64,000 bases of DNA from Rhizoclosmatium globosum (taxonomy: Eukaryota > Chytridiomycota > Chytridiomycetes > Chytridiales > Chytriomycetaceae): contig MCGO01000086.1 in the NCBI GenBank assembly GCA_002104985.1, positions 106,145 through 170,144 of the forward strand, read 5' to 3'. Within the stretch, counting starts at the first letter, position 1, and every line of letters begins with the position of its first letter. Below are positions 22,441 through 33,120 of this stretch, piece after piece. Below the pieces are notes generated by a model that ran no database searches, had not been told where the DNA came from, and saw nothing but the letters and a program-made list of their open reading frames with translations. The position numbers were made by a program, and so were the translations under genes.

Positions 22441-23040
22441 CTAAGGCCTGTTGCCAAGTTGAGACTTGATCCAGGTCCCTTCCGGCACAAGAACCACAGC
22501 CAAACCAGCTGAAGTAATGACAGCACTAGAAGCAACCATCATTCCAACACCCTTCGTATTTGGCTGGAACTTTCCTTGCGTCAACAGCTTCAACGTACTG
22601 AAATAGCGAGCCGTCCCAAAAGCCAAGAACATTCCCCCAATTCCAATCAAAGTCGCTGAAGCAAGGCGATCGGGACTCGACATTGCATGAGCCACGATCG
22701 CTTCAATCGACGGCAACTGATCCCTTTTCTGCCCCAACTGTGTCTGTGTCTGACTACTCTGATCCACGAGCACCGGCGTCGGAGCAGCCGTCTTTAAACC
22801 CTGCCAATCAATCAACGGTGCTTGGTCGGGCTGTGGCTGTGGCTTGTTGTCGAGGCGGGTTCCGGCAAGGTTGGATCGTTGGTAGCCAAATGTCTCCAGG
22901 GCAATGCCAAGTCCAACGAATCCAAGGCCTGTGCGAGACCACGCGAGGAAAGTTCGTTCATTGGCTAAGTGGTCTCGTGCTGTTGAGCCGGTGTTGGGGA
23001 GGATCGTGGATGAGAAGAGTCGGGTAAAACGTGCTGCCAT
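22441..23040 (-). CDS. DUF202 (YidH-like) membrane protein
   Basis: Single exon, 199 residues. The N-terminus is Arg/Ser-rich and could target mitochondria. The DUF202 signature ARDHLANERTFLAWSRTGLG is at residues 21-40, followed by a TM helix. A Gln/Pro-rich insert of about 70 residues separates it from two further TM helices (LIGIGGMFLAFGTARYF and a helix near ITSAGLAVVLVPEG). Fungal DUF202 proteins are small vacuolar or mitochondrial membrane proteins; some relatives form part of the VTC polyphosphate complex, but this one lacks SPX or catalytic domains. Function unknown. The insert is longer than in most relatives. Confidence 0.85.
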   Translation of the reverse strand: MAARFTRLFSSTILPNTGSTARDHLANERTFLAWSRTGLGFVGLGIALETFGYQRSNLAGTRLDNKPQPQPDQAPLIDWQGLKTAAPTPVLVDQSSQTQTQLGQKRDQLPSIEAIVAHAMSSPDRLASATLIGIGGMFLAFGTARYFSTLKLLTQGKFQPNTKGVGMMVASSAVITSAGLAVVLVPEGTWIKSQLGNRP

Positions 23041-23208
23041 TTCTGGGTTACTAATATTGTTATGAAGATCAACCTTTAAAAGTTATCACTTTTAGGAGAT
23101 TGTATAAATTAAGATGCTCTTTACGCTCAGTTCAGAAGCAATATGAGCGACGTCAACAGTCACCAATCATCAATCAAACCAGCTTTGGCCGTAGACAACC
23201 ATCCTACT

Positions 23209-25120
23209 TTATTCCAACGCGTTCCAAATACCAGCAACACTCTTTCCCCACTCCCGTTCACTCCCTTGAAACCACTTCTTTCCCGGCACAACCCCACTCA
23301 TCCCTCCCAACCCTCCAGGTTCAGTCCCAGCAACCCCCGAATTATCAAAGCTCTTGTAAACTGTCGAAAGCGGCGGCCCAAGTTCGAAAGGATATCGCGG
23401 TACTTCCAGAACAGCGTCTCTAAGCATATCGCATAAAACCTGATACCGAGCCGGACAACCGTCTGTATCCTTCAAGAAACTCCGCAGACTATCACATCCA
23501 GCCAATCGTTCTAATAAACCCATCGATGGCGCTGACGAGGACTCCTGTGAAAGTGGGTGCTGGGGAAAGGGCGGTAACACCCACAAGTTTGGTGACGCTG
23601 CCAAGTCGTTTGCGATGGATGGGTATAACTCTGGGAATGCGAGTTCAAGGCTAAGGATGTTTGAAAATACTTGGAGGCGTGATGTGCGGAAAGCGCGGCT
23701 GAGTGCATTGCGGGTTGTTAGGTGAGTGTTTTCACCGAATTCGGATGGTTTTGCACGGTTGTGGATGAAGATGAGGGATGGGAAGAAGATGTTTTCTGTT
23801 GTTGTGGACGGTGCTCCAGGGGTGGGAAGTAGTTGTGAGGATTGGGTTGGTGGTTTGGTTGGTTTTTTGTTGCGAGGAGGTAAAGGCCGTTTTGAGCCTT
23901 GGTCTTCCGCTGCAGATTCATTTTCTGTGGCAGTTGATGGGTGGTCGTCATCGCGGTCGGCAGCTTCATTGTCATCTCCACCAGCACCATCCTCAGTTTC
24001 TCTTCTTTCTTCACCATAATCATCTTCTTCATTCTCCACTTGTTGGGCAGAATTCTGTGGATTTCGCCTTCTCCTTCGTTGTCGTCGCTGTTTTCCATTC
24101 AACAATCCTTCTGACATTAATTCTTCGATATTATCAATGGGACCTGTGCCTCCATCCGCTCTATACTTGATGTTTTCCATCCTCCTCAGAAAAGCCCACA
24201 TTTCCTCGTCACGCGCAGAGGAGCCGGAAGAAACAACAAGAATGACATGACAAACAGAAAACATGAACAGTGCGAGTTTCTCCGACATTTTGAGTTGAGT
24301 TGCAATAGTGGACGCAAAGTGATCCTCGCCCTTCTTTGGTTTCTTTGTAATGGGAAAGAAAATGGCCTGCATGTCAAGCAACACGATTCCATCGCCAGTC
24401 GCGTGAAGATCAACTCCACGAGTGGTCGATTTTGTGCTGAAGGGGCTACTAAACCGTCAGTGAATCGTTCGTTTCAAAGGAGGAAGAACCAACTCACCCA
24501 ACTTTTGAGGCAGCCAGCAAATTCAAGATTGTACTTTTACCAACGCCCTTACGACCTAGAACACCGACAATGTAGCAGCCAGGCGCGTCCGACAGAACCG
24601 AAGGAGGGATAGATTCAACAGGGGTGCCCAGTCGAATCAAGCCATTTGGGCCCTCCACGAGCACTTTGTACGTGGAAGTAGAAGCCGAGGAGGAGGGCGC
24701 TGGCTGAACAGCGATCGAGACAGGGCGGGCAATCGCAGTTGGCGTGAGAGTGTGTTGGTGTTGACTTGGTTGGAGTGGGTTTTGCGTGTGGGATACGGAC
24801 CGCTGCTCAATTTTGATTGGCTGGTTTGGTGTCTGAATTTGTGGCTGAGTTTGAAGTTGAGTTTGAGGCGGGCGGCGGCGGCGGGTCTCGGTTGTAGTCG
24901 GAGTTTGAGTTTGAGTTGGAGTTTGAGTTGGAGTATCCTTCTTCTTCTTTGCCTTTGCATTTGCGGATGAAGAAGAAGAGGACATGACCGCCGATGGATC
25001 GAAGAGTGTCCGCGTTGGGGCTGTGCGGGGTCGGCTGGCATCGTGCTCCATTTGTTGGAAACTTGTTTCTTGTTCTATTTCCTCTTCTCTTCTTTCTTCA
25101 TTTATTATCCAGTTTTTCAT
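23209..25120 (-). CDS. SMG9: SMG9-like nonsense-mediated decay factor
   Basis: SMG9 pairs with SMG8 and inhibits and stabilises the SMG1 kinase, which phosphorylates UPF1 in nonsense-mediated mRNA decay. Two exons joined near 24495-24448. The first ~140 residues are low complexity with Thr-Gln repeats. The GTPase-like domain has the P-loop GVLGRKGVGKSTILNLL, STTRGVDL, and GIVLLDMQAIFF in place of DxxG, then ALFMFSVCHVILVVSSG. An acidic and basic insert of ~120 residues follows (RRQRRRRR, then many Glu/Asp). PSLIFIHNRAKPSEF precedes the end, and KKWFQGSEREWGKSVAGIWN matches the SMG9 C-terminal signature. The start may be the ATG at 25120 or that at 25051 (MEHDASRP). Fungal lineages often lack SMG8/9, so its presence supports an early-diverging fungus. 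Confidence 0.85.
24895..24936. repeat. Imperfect 6/12-base coding repeat
   Basis: Units of gagttt and gagttg alternate; on the minus strand they encode Thr-Gln and Thr-Pro dipeptides in the disordered N-terminus of SMG9. Confidence 0.5.
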
Positions 25121-25677
25121 AAGAACAGGTTCTGTTCTCAGTGTTCTGTGCGCACTGTAGAACTTAGTCTTCTATTTACCTTAACACCCTACTGGCGAAT
25201 TCTGGAAAGTAATTTGAACGTGAAAGTAACAATCATGAATGCAGAATACCATTTTGCTTTAAAACGCAAGTCCCATTTAAGACAAGGTACATAAATTTAT
25301 TAAATGACCGCGACAAACTTGGACAGCAAAACTGGAATCAGTCTCTACTCTAGATTTGGTATATTATGTTCTGCAGAGCATTTGAGAACTAGTACCTAAT
25401 TTCTAAAGTAGACGTTCAGTAAATAAGAGACATTGAATATCGTGCTGAAGTTGGCTTTTGACGTAGTCACTTCCCTCCCTTCCTGTTGTACTAGGTTTGG
25501 GAGTGCATTGATATCAAAGCCCTTTCCTGCCATAATAGCTCGTCGATGATACTTACGTTGTTTCTTCAAAAGATAAGTGGATTCTACATAGAGCGTTTTC
25601 GGGAGTGAACAAATGTCCAAATCCAACTCCAACCCAACCCCACTCCCATCCATGCCAACACCATGCAATCAAAACGC
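25121..25677. other. Intergenic, nothing recognised
   Basis: About 560 AT-rich bases between SMG9 and the tRNA gene. A minus-strand frame at 25396-25540 is open for about 45 codons but resembles no family. Confidence 0.4.
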
Positions 25678-25750
25678 GCTCGATACTGGGATCGAACCAG
25701 TGACCTTGAGGTTAACAGCCCCACGCTACTACCAGCTGAGCCAACCGAGC
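25678..25750 (-). tRNA. tRNA-Asn (anticodon GTT)
   Basis: A 73-base cloverleaf on the minus strand. The acceptor stem GCTCGGT pairs with ATCGAGC. The D arm contains AGCTGGTAG. The anticodon stem TGGGG/CCTCA carries the loop CTGTTAA with anticodon GTT. The T arm is ACTGG-TTCGATC-CCAGT, containing internal control region GGTTCGATCC (B box). No intron. It lies just downstream of the GPCR gene, 56 bases from its stop codon. Confidence 0.95.
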
Positions 25751-25806
25751 TGTTGAACAGGTAAGGACAACGTATATATGAAGCAATTGCGTTGCATGCC
25801 AACAAT

Positions 25807-28800
25807 CTATTTATTTTCAGTAGATTCATGTGTTCCAGAATTAGCCATTACCAAGTCCAAAACTTGTTTGGCGTAAACAGAACTCCGAAAATCAATCCAC
25901 AAGTCCACATTAGTCCATCGCAACGTCAGTCGATGCACTCCATCACACAACTCCACCACGACACCTTCATCAATCGTATCCGCAATCGAAAACGCAACCG
26001 GTGGTGTTTCGATATCATCAAATCGGCGTGGGAGGAGCAACACAAACCTATTCTTGTTGATTTTACCAATAGCAATAAATCCCTCGTGCCATGGGCTTCT
26101 GAGAAAGTAGGATGACTTTGACGAATAACTGATGGGGAATGTGTTTGAGAATACACTTGAGTCGCGTTTTGCTGTTGAACCAGAAGATGGTGATATGGAC
26201 CCTCGGTCATTACGTTTTGATGTTGGAAATGGAGATAAAGGCGTATGGAGCAGGTTCTTTGTGGATCTACGGGATAAGAGTGGGGGCGGTGGCTCACTTG
26301 GGGTAGGTTCGTGGAGTCGAGGAAGTTGTGAGGAACTTCGTGGAAGAGACGGCATAGTCTTGGCGACTCCGTCGGGTGTTGTTGTCTTTCCAACACCAGC
26401 TGAATTTCTGGAACTCCCCGATGAACTTTTTCGACTTGCCCTTTCCAGCATGGCTTCCAGCATTGACCGTCCCCCAATTTTCTTTGCAGCTTGGACAGCA
26501 AGCAGTTTAGGTATCAATTGCGCAAGTACAGGAAGTGTGGCAAGAACCCAAACTATTCCCGCTGATGCAATTACACGATCCAAATAATCCGTCCCATCCT
26601 TCGAGCTATAAACAATAACACTGCCCACAGATATCGAAAGCGCGACCGTCACCATCAATGAAGCCTCATTATGCTGCGTCGCCACATTTCGCGTCAAAAA
26701 CGCTAGTACCAACAACCCAAGTACAAGAACCGCATGATACACCCACATCACAGCAAAAACAACCTTCCCCGCTCTACTCACTGCAATCCCATACTCAACA
26801 ACCTCCATCCCCGTCTCTTGAACCATAAACACCGTCATTGTCACATCCACAGCCTCCAAAACCATAAACCACGCAACCAAAACAACCTCAACAGCAACAA
26901 ACCCTGTTACAACCAACACCGCAAACCAATCCTTAAACAGCCATTTCCGCTTCAACACCACCTTGAGCGAATACAACACGAGCATGCGGGCGTTTTTTAC
27001 GAGCATGGAGGAGAGGAGGATGACGAGGGCGAGGGATTCGAGACAGATTTGTGTTATGTATCGTGAGGCTGTTGGGACTCCAATGTAGAACCAGAGGGAG
27101 GTGTATGCGAGTACTGCGCTTATGCAGAGGAGGTATAGGAATGGAGGGGAGCTTGCTCGAATGGCTGCGTTTTGCGGGTATAGGTATGTGATTGTGGCGA
27201 GGATTGTTGTTGCGAGGAATCCGAGGGCCATTAAAGTAATGATTGAGAGGCCGGCGTTTGATGTTAGTTCGAGAACTGTTTCCGAGATTTCGGGGCGGTC
27301 GCGGGGTGGAATAAAACTCCCACCGTTGAAATGGATTGTTTTGTTTGGGAGGGGTGTAATGATTGTTTGGGAGATGTCGGTTGTTGCGAATGGGAGGGAG
27401 ACGAGGGATTCTGATTTTCCGTCGGCGTAGTAGAAAATGAACGGACTGAAAGAGATGTCAGTTGCTATATGAAGGGAAGACGAGAATACTCACGTAGCCA
27501 TATCTCCGCCCTCAGTCAAAACAAATGGGTCTGCATTAGCGCCTTGATACCCAGTATCCCTAAACGCAGTATAATTCAACAACCCACGTAACCGTCCAGA
27601 AACCAAGTCATCCATTCCGGTAGCACCACGACTGTTCACAACACGATCCAAGCCCTTCACCAACAGCCCGACGCAATCATACGAAGCAAGCGCGTTAAAA
27701 CGGGATGTCAATGCAGAGTACGAAAACCGCATGCTTTTTGGAACCCCATTATTCGCTTGAAATGTATTCACAGATTTCAACAGCCCTAGCTGCATCTGAG
27801 ACATAGCAGGTGTACTCATGGTCCCACCATACACTGTCACAAACCCTTCCGCATATTTATAGTAATTTGGGCCATACTTTGATGCTGCGGATCCAGGTGA
27901 CCCAGCACCTTGAGATAAGAGACCAAGAGCAATCCAGACATACTGAGGACCCACAAGACGTCGCGTCTTTGTCGCAAGCGTCATATACATATCAAACAAC
28001 GGCTCCCCAGTATCACAGCTAATAATATACCGTGCACCAGCCAGATCAACTATATTCGCAACGTACTCAAGGTCAAGAGACACCACGCGTTCAACAACAA
28101 CAGCCACATCGATTTTACTTTGTTTGAGCGCTGATTTAATTGCGAGACAAGTGTCTTTGAGTGTGGATGTAGTGAGTATCGCGACGCGTTCCACAGACCA
28201 GGATTTAAGGAGCGCAGCGATGGCGGGTCCATAGCCAGACGATGCAAGTGCTGATACAAAATACGGAAAGTTTGATTTGTTTGACAAGCGCGGTGAATGC
28301 TGCGTTGCACCACACATTGGAATCTACTTACTTTTAGACATCACAACAGAAACAGAATAGAAAAAAAAGACAACGTGAACCTGTTTCTGTGAAAACACTT
28401 GTCCATCCCCAAGCGTTGTCCCCGTGAAAAAGTCTCCAAATACAGCAGCAACATCTGGATGCTGCTCTGCGATTTCCTGTGCGACAACGGCAGCCTGTCC
28501 AGCACTGGATCCCCGGGTCTGCGTTGCATTGCAGCAATAGTTGTTGAATCGTTTTATTCGGATCGTTGTGTTTGGGAGAATCGTTGGATCTGAGTTTATA
28601 CGTGCAACAGCTACCTCTGCACTGAGTTGATTGAAGAACCACCAACTGGTGTAGCCCCATTTCGTGAGATCAGACATTTCGGTTATATTGATTCGATTGT
28701 ATCCACCCGTAATAAGGGAGTTCTTGTATGTGAGCCCCGGAATCCAGCTGTACGGACCGATTAACGCGATTGTAATGGAGGATTGTTGTTTGTTGGATAC

Positions 28801-28854
28801 TACACATTTGATGAGTGCTAGTAGGAGGATTAATAAATGGGAGGAATGGGACAT
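25807..28854 (-). CDS. Class C (GABA-B / mGluR-like) G-protein-coupled receptor
   Basis: Three exons. The N-terminus is a signal peptide (MSHSSHLLILLLALIKCVVS). The ectodomain is a periplasmic-binding-protein-like fold: ITIALIGPYSW, EVAVARINSD, CCNATQTRG, VAAVFGDFFTG, a splice joining FSQKQ to IPMCGATQHSPRLSNK (class C receptors read QIP..S.....LSDK here), then GARYIISCDTG and YVWIALGLLSQG. Seven TM helices run from about 27240 to 26490, with the class C helix 3 region ASRYITQICLESLALVILLSS and a long TM7. The Ser-rich cytoplasmic tail of about 200 residues ends in an immunoglobulin- or PH-like segment (SPWHEGFIAIGKINKNRFVLLLP). No Cys-rich domain precedes the TM bundle, which favours the GABA-B type. 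Ligand unknown. Such receptors occur in early-diverging fungi but not in yeasts. Confidence 0.9.
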
Positions 28855-28972
28855 TGTGTATTTTCTTTGTTGGTAGTATCATTCAAGTCGACAATGGGTT
28901 TCGCATATTCCATTCAATCAATTGAGCATGTTGCTTCGACGAAAAAAGGTGCTTAATCCAATCTGGTTTATT

Positions 28973-31061
28973 TCAAACTTTGCTCAATTTCTGCTGTACG
29001 TATTCCTCCAATGTTTCCTTTGAAATAGATTTGAGAAATCTCGTGAGCCGAGGTCTCCCAGACGCCTCAACTCGATCAATAACTCCTTGAGGGGCCCAAA
29101 ACCCGTACTCTAGGAGATATTCGGACCACATTTTTGTTAACCAGAGCTCACGGTCATTCAAATCAGTTGCTGTTGTACTCTCCAGGTAGCTAACATATGT
29201 CTCCCTCAAAGGATTTCCAGGTTTAACAGAATTTAACAGCAAGCGAATAATTTTCGTGTCAGACAGATAGAGAACAGCTTTAATAAGCTCAGCAGTGACT
29301 GGCACTCCCTTTGCAAGAAGCAATTCCACTGTTCCTGGGGAAGTTTTGGATATGAGCCTTGGGAAATAGGAGAAACCAACATGAGGATCCACCTCAAACT
29401 TTTCCACCAAATATTTGAAACGTACTGAAACCTCATCATAAGGCTTACTGATCCTCCAAGTTGATTTGAACAGAGCTTCTTGTGAAACAATTGCGCCAAG
29501 TGACAAAAGCTTTTCAATGCATGCCGCATTTTTAGCAAACTGATCTTCAAGAACTGATACTTCTGCCAAAGCTTCAATTGCCAGAGAGTAGACGTTCTCT
29601 GGATATATTCCAAGCTTGACCAAGATGGGCACCTTCTCAAAAAAGTAATTTTCTTCTGCATCTCTTGGATATGGAAAACTTTCTGCATTCATCGGCCAAA
29701 TATTGTTGTTATCTTCAATCCTACTCACAAATGGCTCCTGGCCAGAATGTGGGGCTGCAAGAAGCTGAGTAAAATCATTGTATATTTGACCTGAATCATG
29801 TGCCCACTGGTAGCAAGTTGACACTAAGAGTTCCACAAGGTTCCAGTTCCGCAACATAAATGCATTGTGAATGGTAAACACACTGATGATATTTGCTTCC
29901 AAGTAGTTATCTTGCTGACTCCATTTCTTCAAGAGGTAGGTAATATATTCAACGTGACCAAAAACCACTGCTGTGGTGAGTACTCTTTCAGTGATCAGAT
30001 TTTTTTTTGCTTTGAGAAGAGTATCATTGGCAGCATACGCTATTGGAGATAATGTAGGAGGATCAAATTGATCCAAAACTGAAACCTTTCCGTAGCCAAA
30101 GCAAGAGATAGGGTCTTTCATTAGACCAGAACTGAGAAGTAAACATGCCCCAGACGGAATCAGACCTATTTCAAGTGCCGACTCTATAGTGCTGACTTTA
30201 CCGAAGTCAATAAAACTCCATACGCTTGAAATCTCATTTGGATCCTCCAAATGATTTGCATATTTAGCCATCAGTATTCTTGCTTCAGACATATGATTGT
30301 CCTTGAGAGCAAAAGCCAACGCGTCACACCAATAGTCTGTGTATTGGCCTCCTAAGACTAAGTGGAGAACCATTTCAGACTGATTAGTTTGTAGTAACTA
30401 GAATGAACATTAGTGACTGAACTTCCAAACTTAGGATCTTACCCTTGAAATATTCAACTCAATCCTTTTCTTCTTAAGTTGGAGAGACAACTGCTGTGGT
30501 GTAAAATTCGCAGGATCTTCGTTGAGTAAAGCGTACACTGAGAAAATTCAACAATCAACATCAAATGATTTGGCTTCCAAAGTCACACTCACAGAGGTCC
30601 AAACGTCCCCGATAAACTGCATCCTCCATTACTCGTCGTAAATGTTTGTCTGAAATCTTTGGCTTACACGAGTAGAACACTTTGAGACATTCAACAGCAT
30701 TGTCCAGCTCAGACAGATATATCAAAGGACACCTCTGTTCCTTATCCGTACAAGAAGACTTGGCTTCGTTCTGGATCATGATCTTCAAGATCTCATTGAA
30801 TTGTGGCAACGCATAGCACTTTGTAGCGAACGCCTTTGAGATTGCGTATCGCTTTCCGTAGTGGTCAATGAAGAAGGCGGCTTTCGCGGCGGGTGAGTGC
30901 CAGCAGTACAAGTAGATTGACTTGGATAGAGTGGCGATGCGGGAGAGTTTTTGAAGGTTTCTGCAGGCCATTACGAAGATGCGAGACCAAATCTCTGGCG
31001 GAAGCATTGGAACTGGTTGGTGGTCGACTGGGAGGTTGGTGTCTTGGACAAACGTTTGCAT
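28973..31061 (-). CDS. F-box/degenerate-ankyrin protein, copy E (intact)
   Basis: Fifth family member, about 10 kb from the other four. Three exons: F-box exon (VPMLPPEIWSRIFVMACRNL, ATLSKSIYLYCWHSPAAKAAFF), a short exon near 30540-30440 (VYALLNEDPANFTPQQ), and the repeat exon ending at 28973 (TAVVFGHVEYITYLLKKW, NAFMLRNWNLVELLVSTCYQW, CIEKLLSLGAIVSQEAL, VRFKYLVEKFEVDP). No frame break. I start it at the ATG 31061 (MQTFVQDTN), which places LPPEIW where it lies in the other copies; the frame is open to 31229, so a longer N-terminus is possible. The two introns sit at the same places as in A, C and D. Confidence 0.85.
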
Positions 31062-31353
31062 TTTGCAGGCTTTTCTTTTTTTCATTTGATTTTTCGTGGG
31101 TCGATATTGGGTGATTTCAAAGGAGGCTGGGAATTTCAGGGAATTTCGTGGGACAGGCTTCTTGGCATTCTGCGGTATTCTTTTCCGACATTGAGAAGAA
31201 TTCAGTGAGAAATGAATATATTCAGACAAAATGAAGCAACGAAAACAGGAATTATATGTAGAGATGTGTTTGTGGGAGAAATGAATCCCAACCCGTCATC
31301 GATTCCTTGTTCGCAGAAGGATAGAAACTAATGGTATGCAACAGAAAAAGAAA

Positions 31354-31980
31354 TCACTTTCTGATTTCCAAAAGAGTAGATTTGAGTTTTGAGTTTGAGT
31401 CTGAAGCGGCTGTAGCTGTTGCCTTTGGAGTAAGTCTAGTCATCATCCGCTTCAGCAACACATCAACATATCCACCCCGAATACGGGCTGCAACATAGGG
31501 CGTCAATGCAGCCGTAACGCCAAGTCGCACAGGAAACGTAATATTATGGGCCAACCACGCTGTTGCCAACACAACGCCATGTCGAGACAGATCCGCACCA
31601 ACCACCGCCGCCTGCTCACCACCACTACCCTCCAACTGCTCCTTCACCTGCTGAGCAACCGAATCCAAGGTCCCCTCCAACCGATGCAAGTTCGCATTAA
31701 ACCGCTTAAACCCTTCAACAAGCGCATCCGACCCGGCCTGCACAGACTTTGCAACGTCATCCTGGACCTCCACAAGCGCCGCCTCGAGTTCTTTTGAGGC
31801 TGTGGAGAGGGTTGAGGTTGTGGTGGTTGAGAGCCAGCGGGCGTCGATCCCTGTGTAATGGCATAGACCGATCCAGAGACCGAACGAGGCGACGGAAACG
31901 CCTGTGTATGTGACCATTGCTGCGGGGCCTTGCTCGCGGATCAGTGTTTTGATGTTGAGGCTGCGGAGGCGCCCGAGCAT
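31354..31980 (-). CDS. DUF1279 (FAM210-like) protein 1
   Basis: Single exon, 208 residues. IKTLIREQGPAAMVTYTGVSVASFGLW is the start of a DUF1279 domain, with its first TM helix; then comes a long helical insert (KELEAALVEVQDDV to VAQQVKEQLEGSG) and a second hydrophobic part TFPVRLGVTAALTPYVAARI. DUF1279 proteins such as FAM210A/B are mitochondrial membrane proteins. It is adjacent to, and in the same orientation as, a paralogue at 32160-32962. The C-terminus is basic and Ser-rich. Confidence 0.85.
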   Translation of the reverse strand: MLGRLRSLNIKTLIREQGPAAMVTYTGVSVASFGLWIGLCHYTGIDARWLSTTTTSTLSTASKELEAALVEVQDDVAKSVQAGSDALVEGFKRFNANLHRLEGTLDSVAQQVKEQLEGSGGEQAAVVGADLSRHGVVLATAWLAHNITFPVRLGVTAALTPYVAARIRGGYVDVLLKRMMTRLTPKATATAASDSNSKLKSTLLEIRK

Positions 31981-32159
31981 TTTGGTGGTTGCTTTCTGAG
32001 GAGGGTGTCAGAGATGGTTGGGACCAACAAACGAGGGAGATCTTGAGAACATGAAACACGTTGCATGAATAAGACATTGACATGGATGGGAAAGAGATCT
32101 TTACTTTATATACTTGATCATTCATGGCTTTTTGGATCCTCCTTGTTCACGCACATTCA

Positions 32160-32962
32160 TCATTTTCCCCTTGAGCACAGCATCGCTCTCTTCCTTACTG
32201 ACTTTTGTGGCAGCACCTCCAAACCTTGCCATAATTTAGTCAAGAACCTATCAATCACTCCGCCCTTCATTCTGGCTGATACTTTGGGAGTCAGCCACGC
32301 CGTCAATCCCAGACGAATCGGCATAAACAATTCATGTACACAGAACGCAACCAACGCCGTTGTTCCATTGAAATACGGTTTTGCAACAACAGTACTTGAC
32401 TCGGAATCTCCTTGGATACTAATCCACCACTTACACCAACAACAACCTTCTTTTCATCATGAAACATTGCATCCACAGTCTCAACACCGACCCCAATAAT
32501 ATCCCCGACATTTTCCGATCCTTTAGCCATAGCCGCTTCCATACCATGAATCCCACTCATGACGGCATCCTCCATAGCACCGACGACCGTCTGATCCTTT
32601 TTGACTTCCTCAGTCTTTTGAGATGCTTCGACACTGTGATTCTGGAAAGGCAACTTGTGCATGAGTTGCAGGGGGTCAATCCCGGAAGCGACGATTGCAA
32701 TGTAGAAGCAGACATAGGATACACCTGCGAGAGCGGCGTAGGTAAGGACGGCAGCCGGGCCGTGTTGTTTGATGAGGTTTTTGAATGATTTTGGGTTTGA
32801 ATCGTCCTTTGTTGATTTTGAAAAGAGGAGGCGACGGTGTGGTTGTTGTTGTTGGAGCTTTTGTAATTGAGGCCAGTTGGATTGGAGTGGCAGTCGAGGG
32901 ACAGATCTGAGGAGAGGATTGTTGGATTGGGTTGTTAGGCGAAGGAGGAGTCTGTGATGCAT
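32160..32962 (-). CDS. DUF1279 (FAM210-like) protein 2
   Basis: Tandem paralogue of the gene at 31354-31980. The N-terminus from the ATG at 32962 (MHHRLLLRLTTQSNNPLLRS) is rich in Arg, Leu and Ser and lacks acidic residues, a typical mitochondrial presequence. FKNLIKQHGPAAVLTYAALAG starts the domain; after a helical insert the end reads ELFMPIRLGLTAWLTPKVSA and MKGGVIDRFLTKLW. Between them the frame slips by one base near 32421 (VVVGVSGG to IQGDSESSTVVAKPYFNG). A 16-base intron is not credible, so I read this as a missing base; a 60-70-base intron with a GTC donor is a weaker alternative. Confidence 0.8.
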
Positions 32963-33120
32963 TCTGAGTTGTGTTTCTGTTTTTGGAAATGTGAAGGGAA
33001 CCACGCGCTTTCTCTTTTTGGAGTTCCTGTTCCTGTTTGAAAGCAGGTTTTAAGTCAGTAAAGAAGAACGAGTTACTACTACTTACTACTTCTTTTATCT
33101 GTTTAATTCAAAGAGAGAAA

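Noticed and set aside
25396..25668. Minus-strand frame of 90 codons next to the tRNA gene
   Set aside because: Low-complexity start (repeated Gly/Met/Asp), no known domain and no splice context; treated as intergenic.
32410..32426. A 16-base gtaagt...attag intron in the second DUF1279 gene
   Set aside because: Too short to be spliced. A single missing base fits the pattern seen elsewhere.
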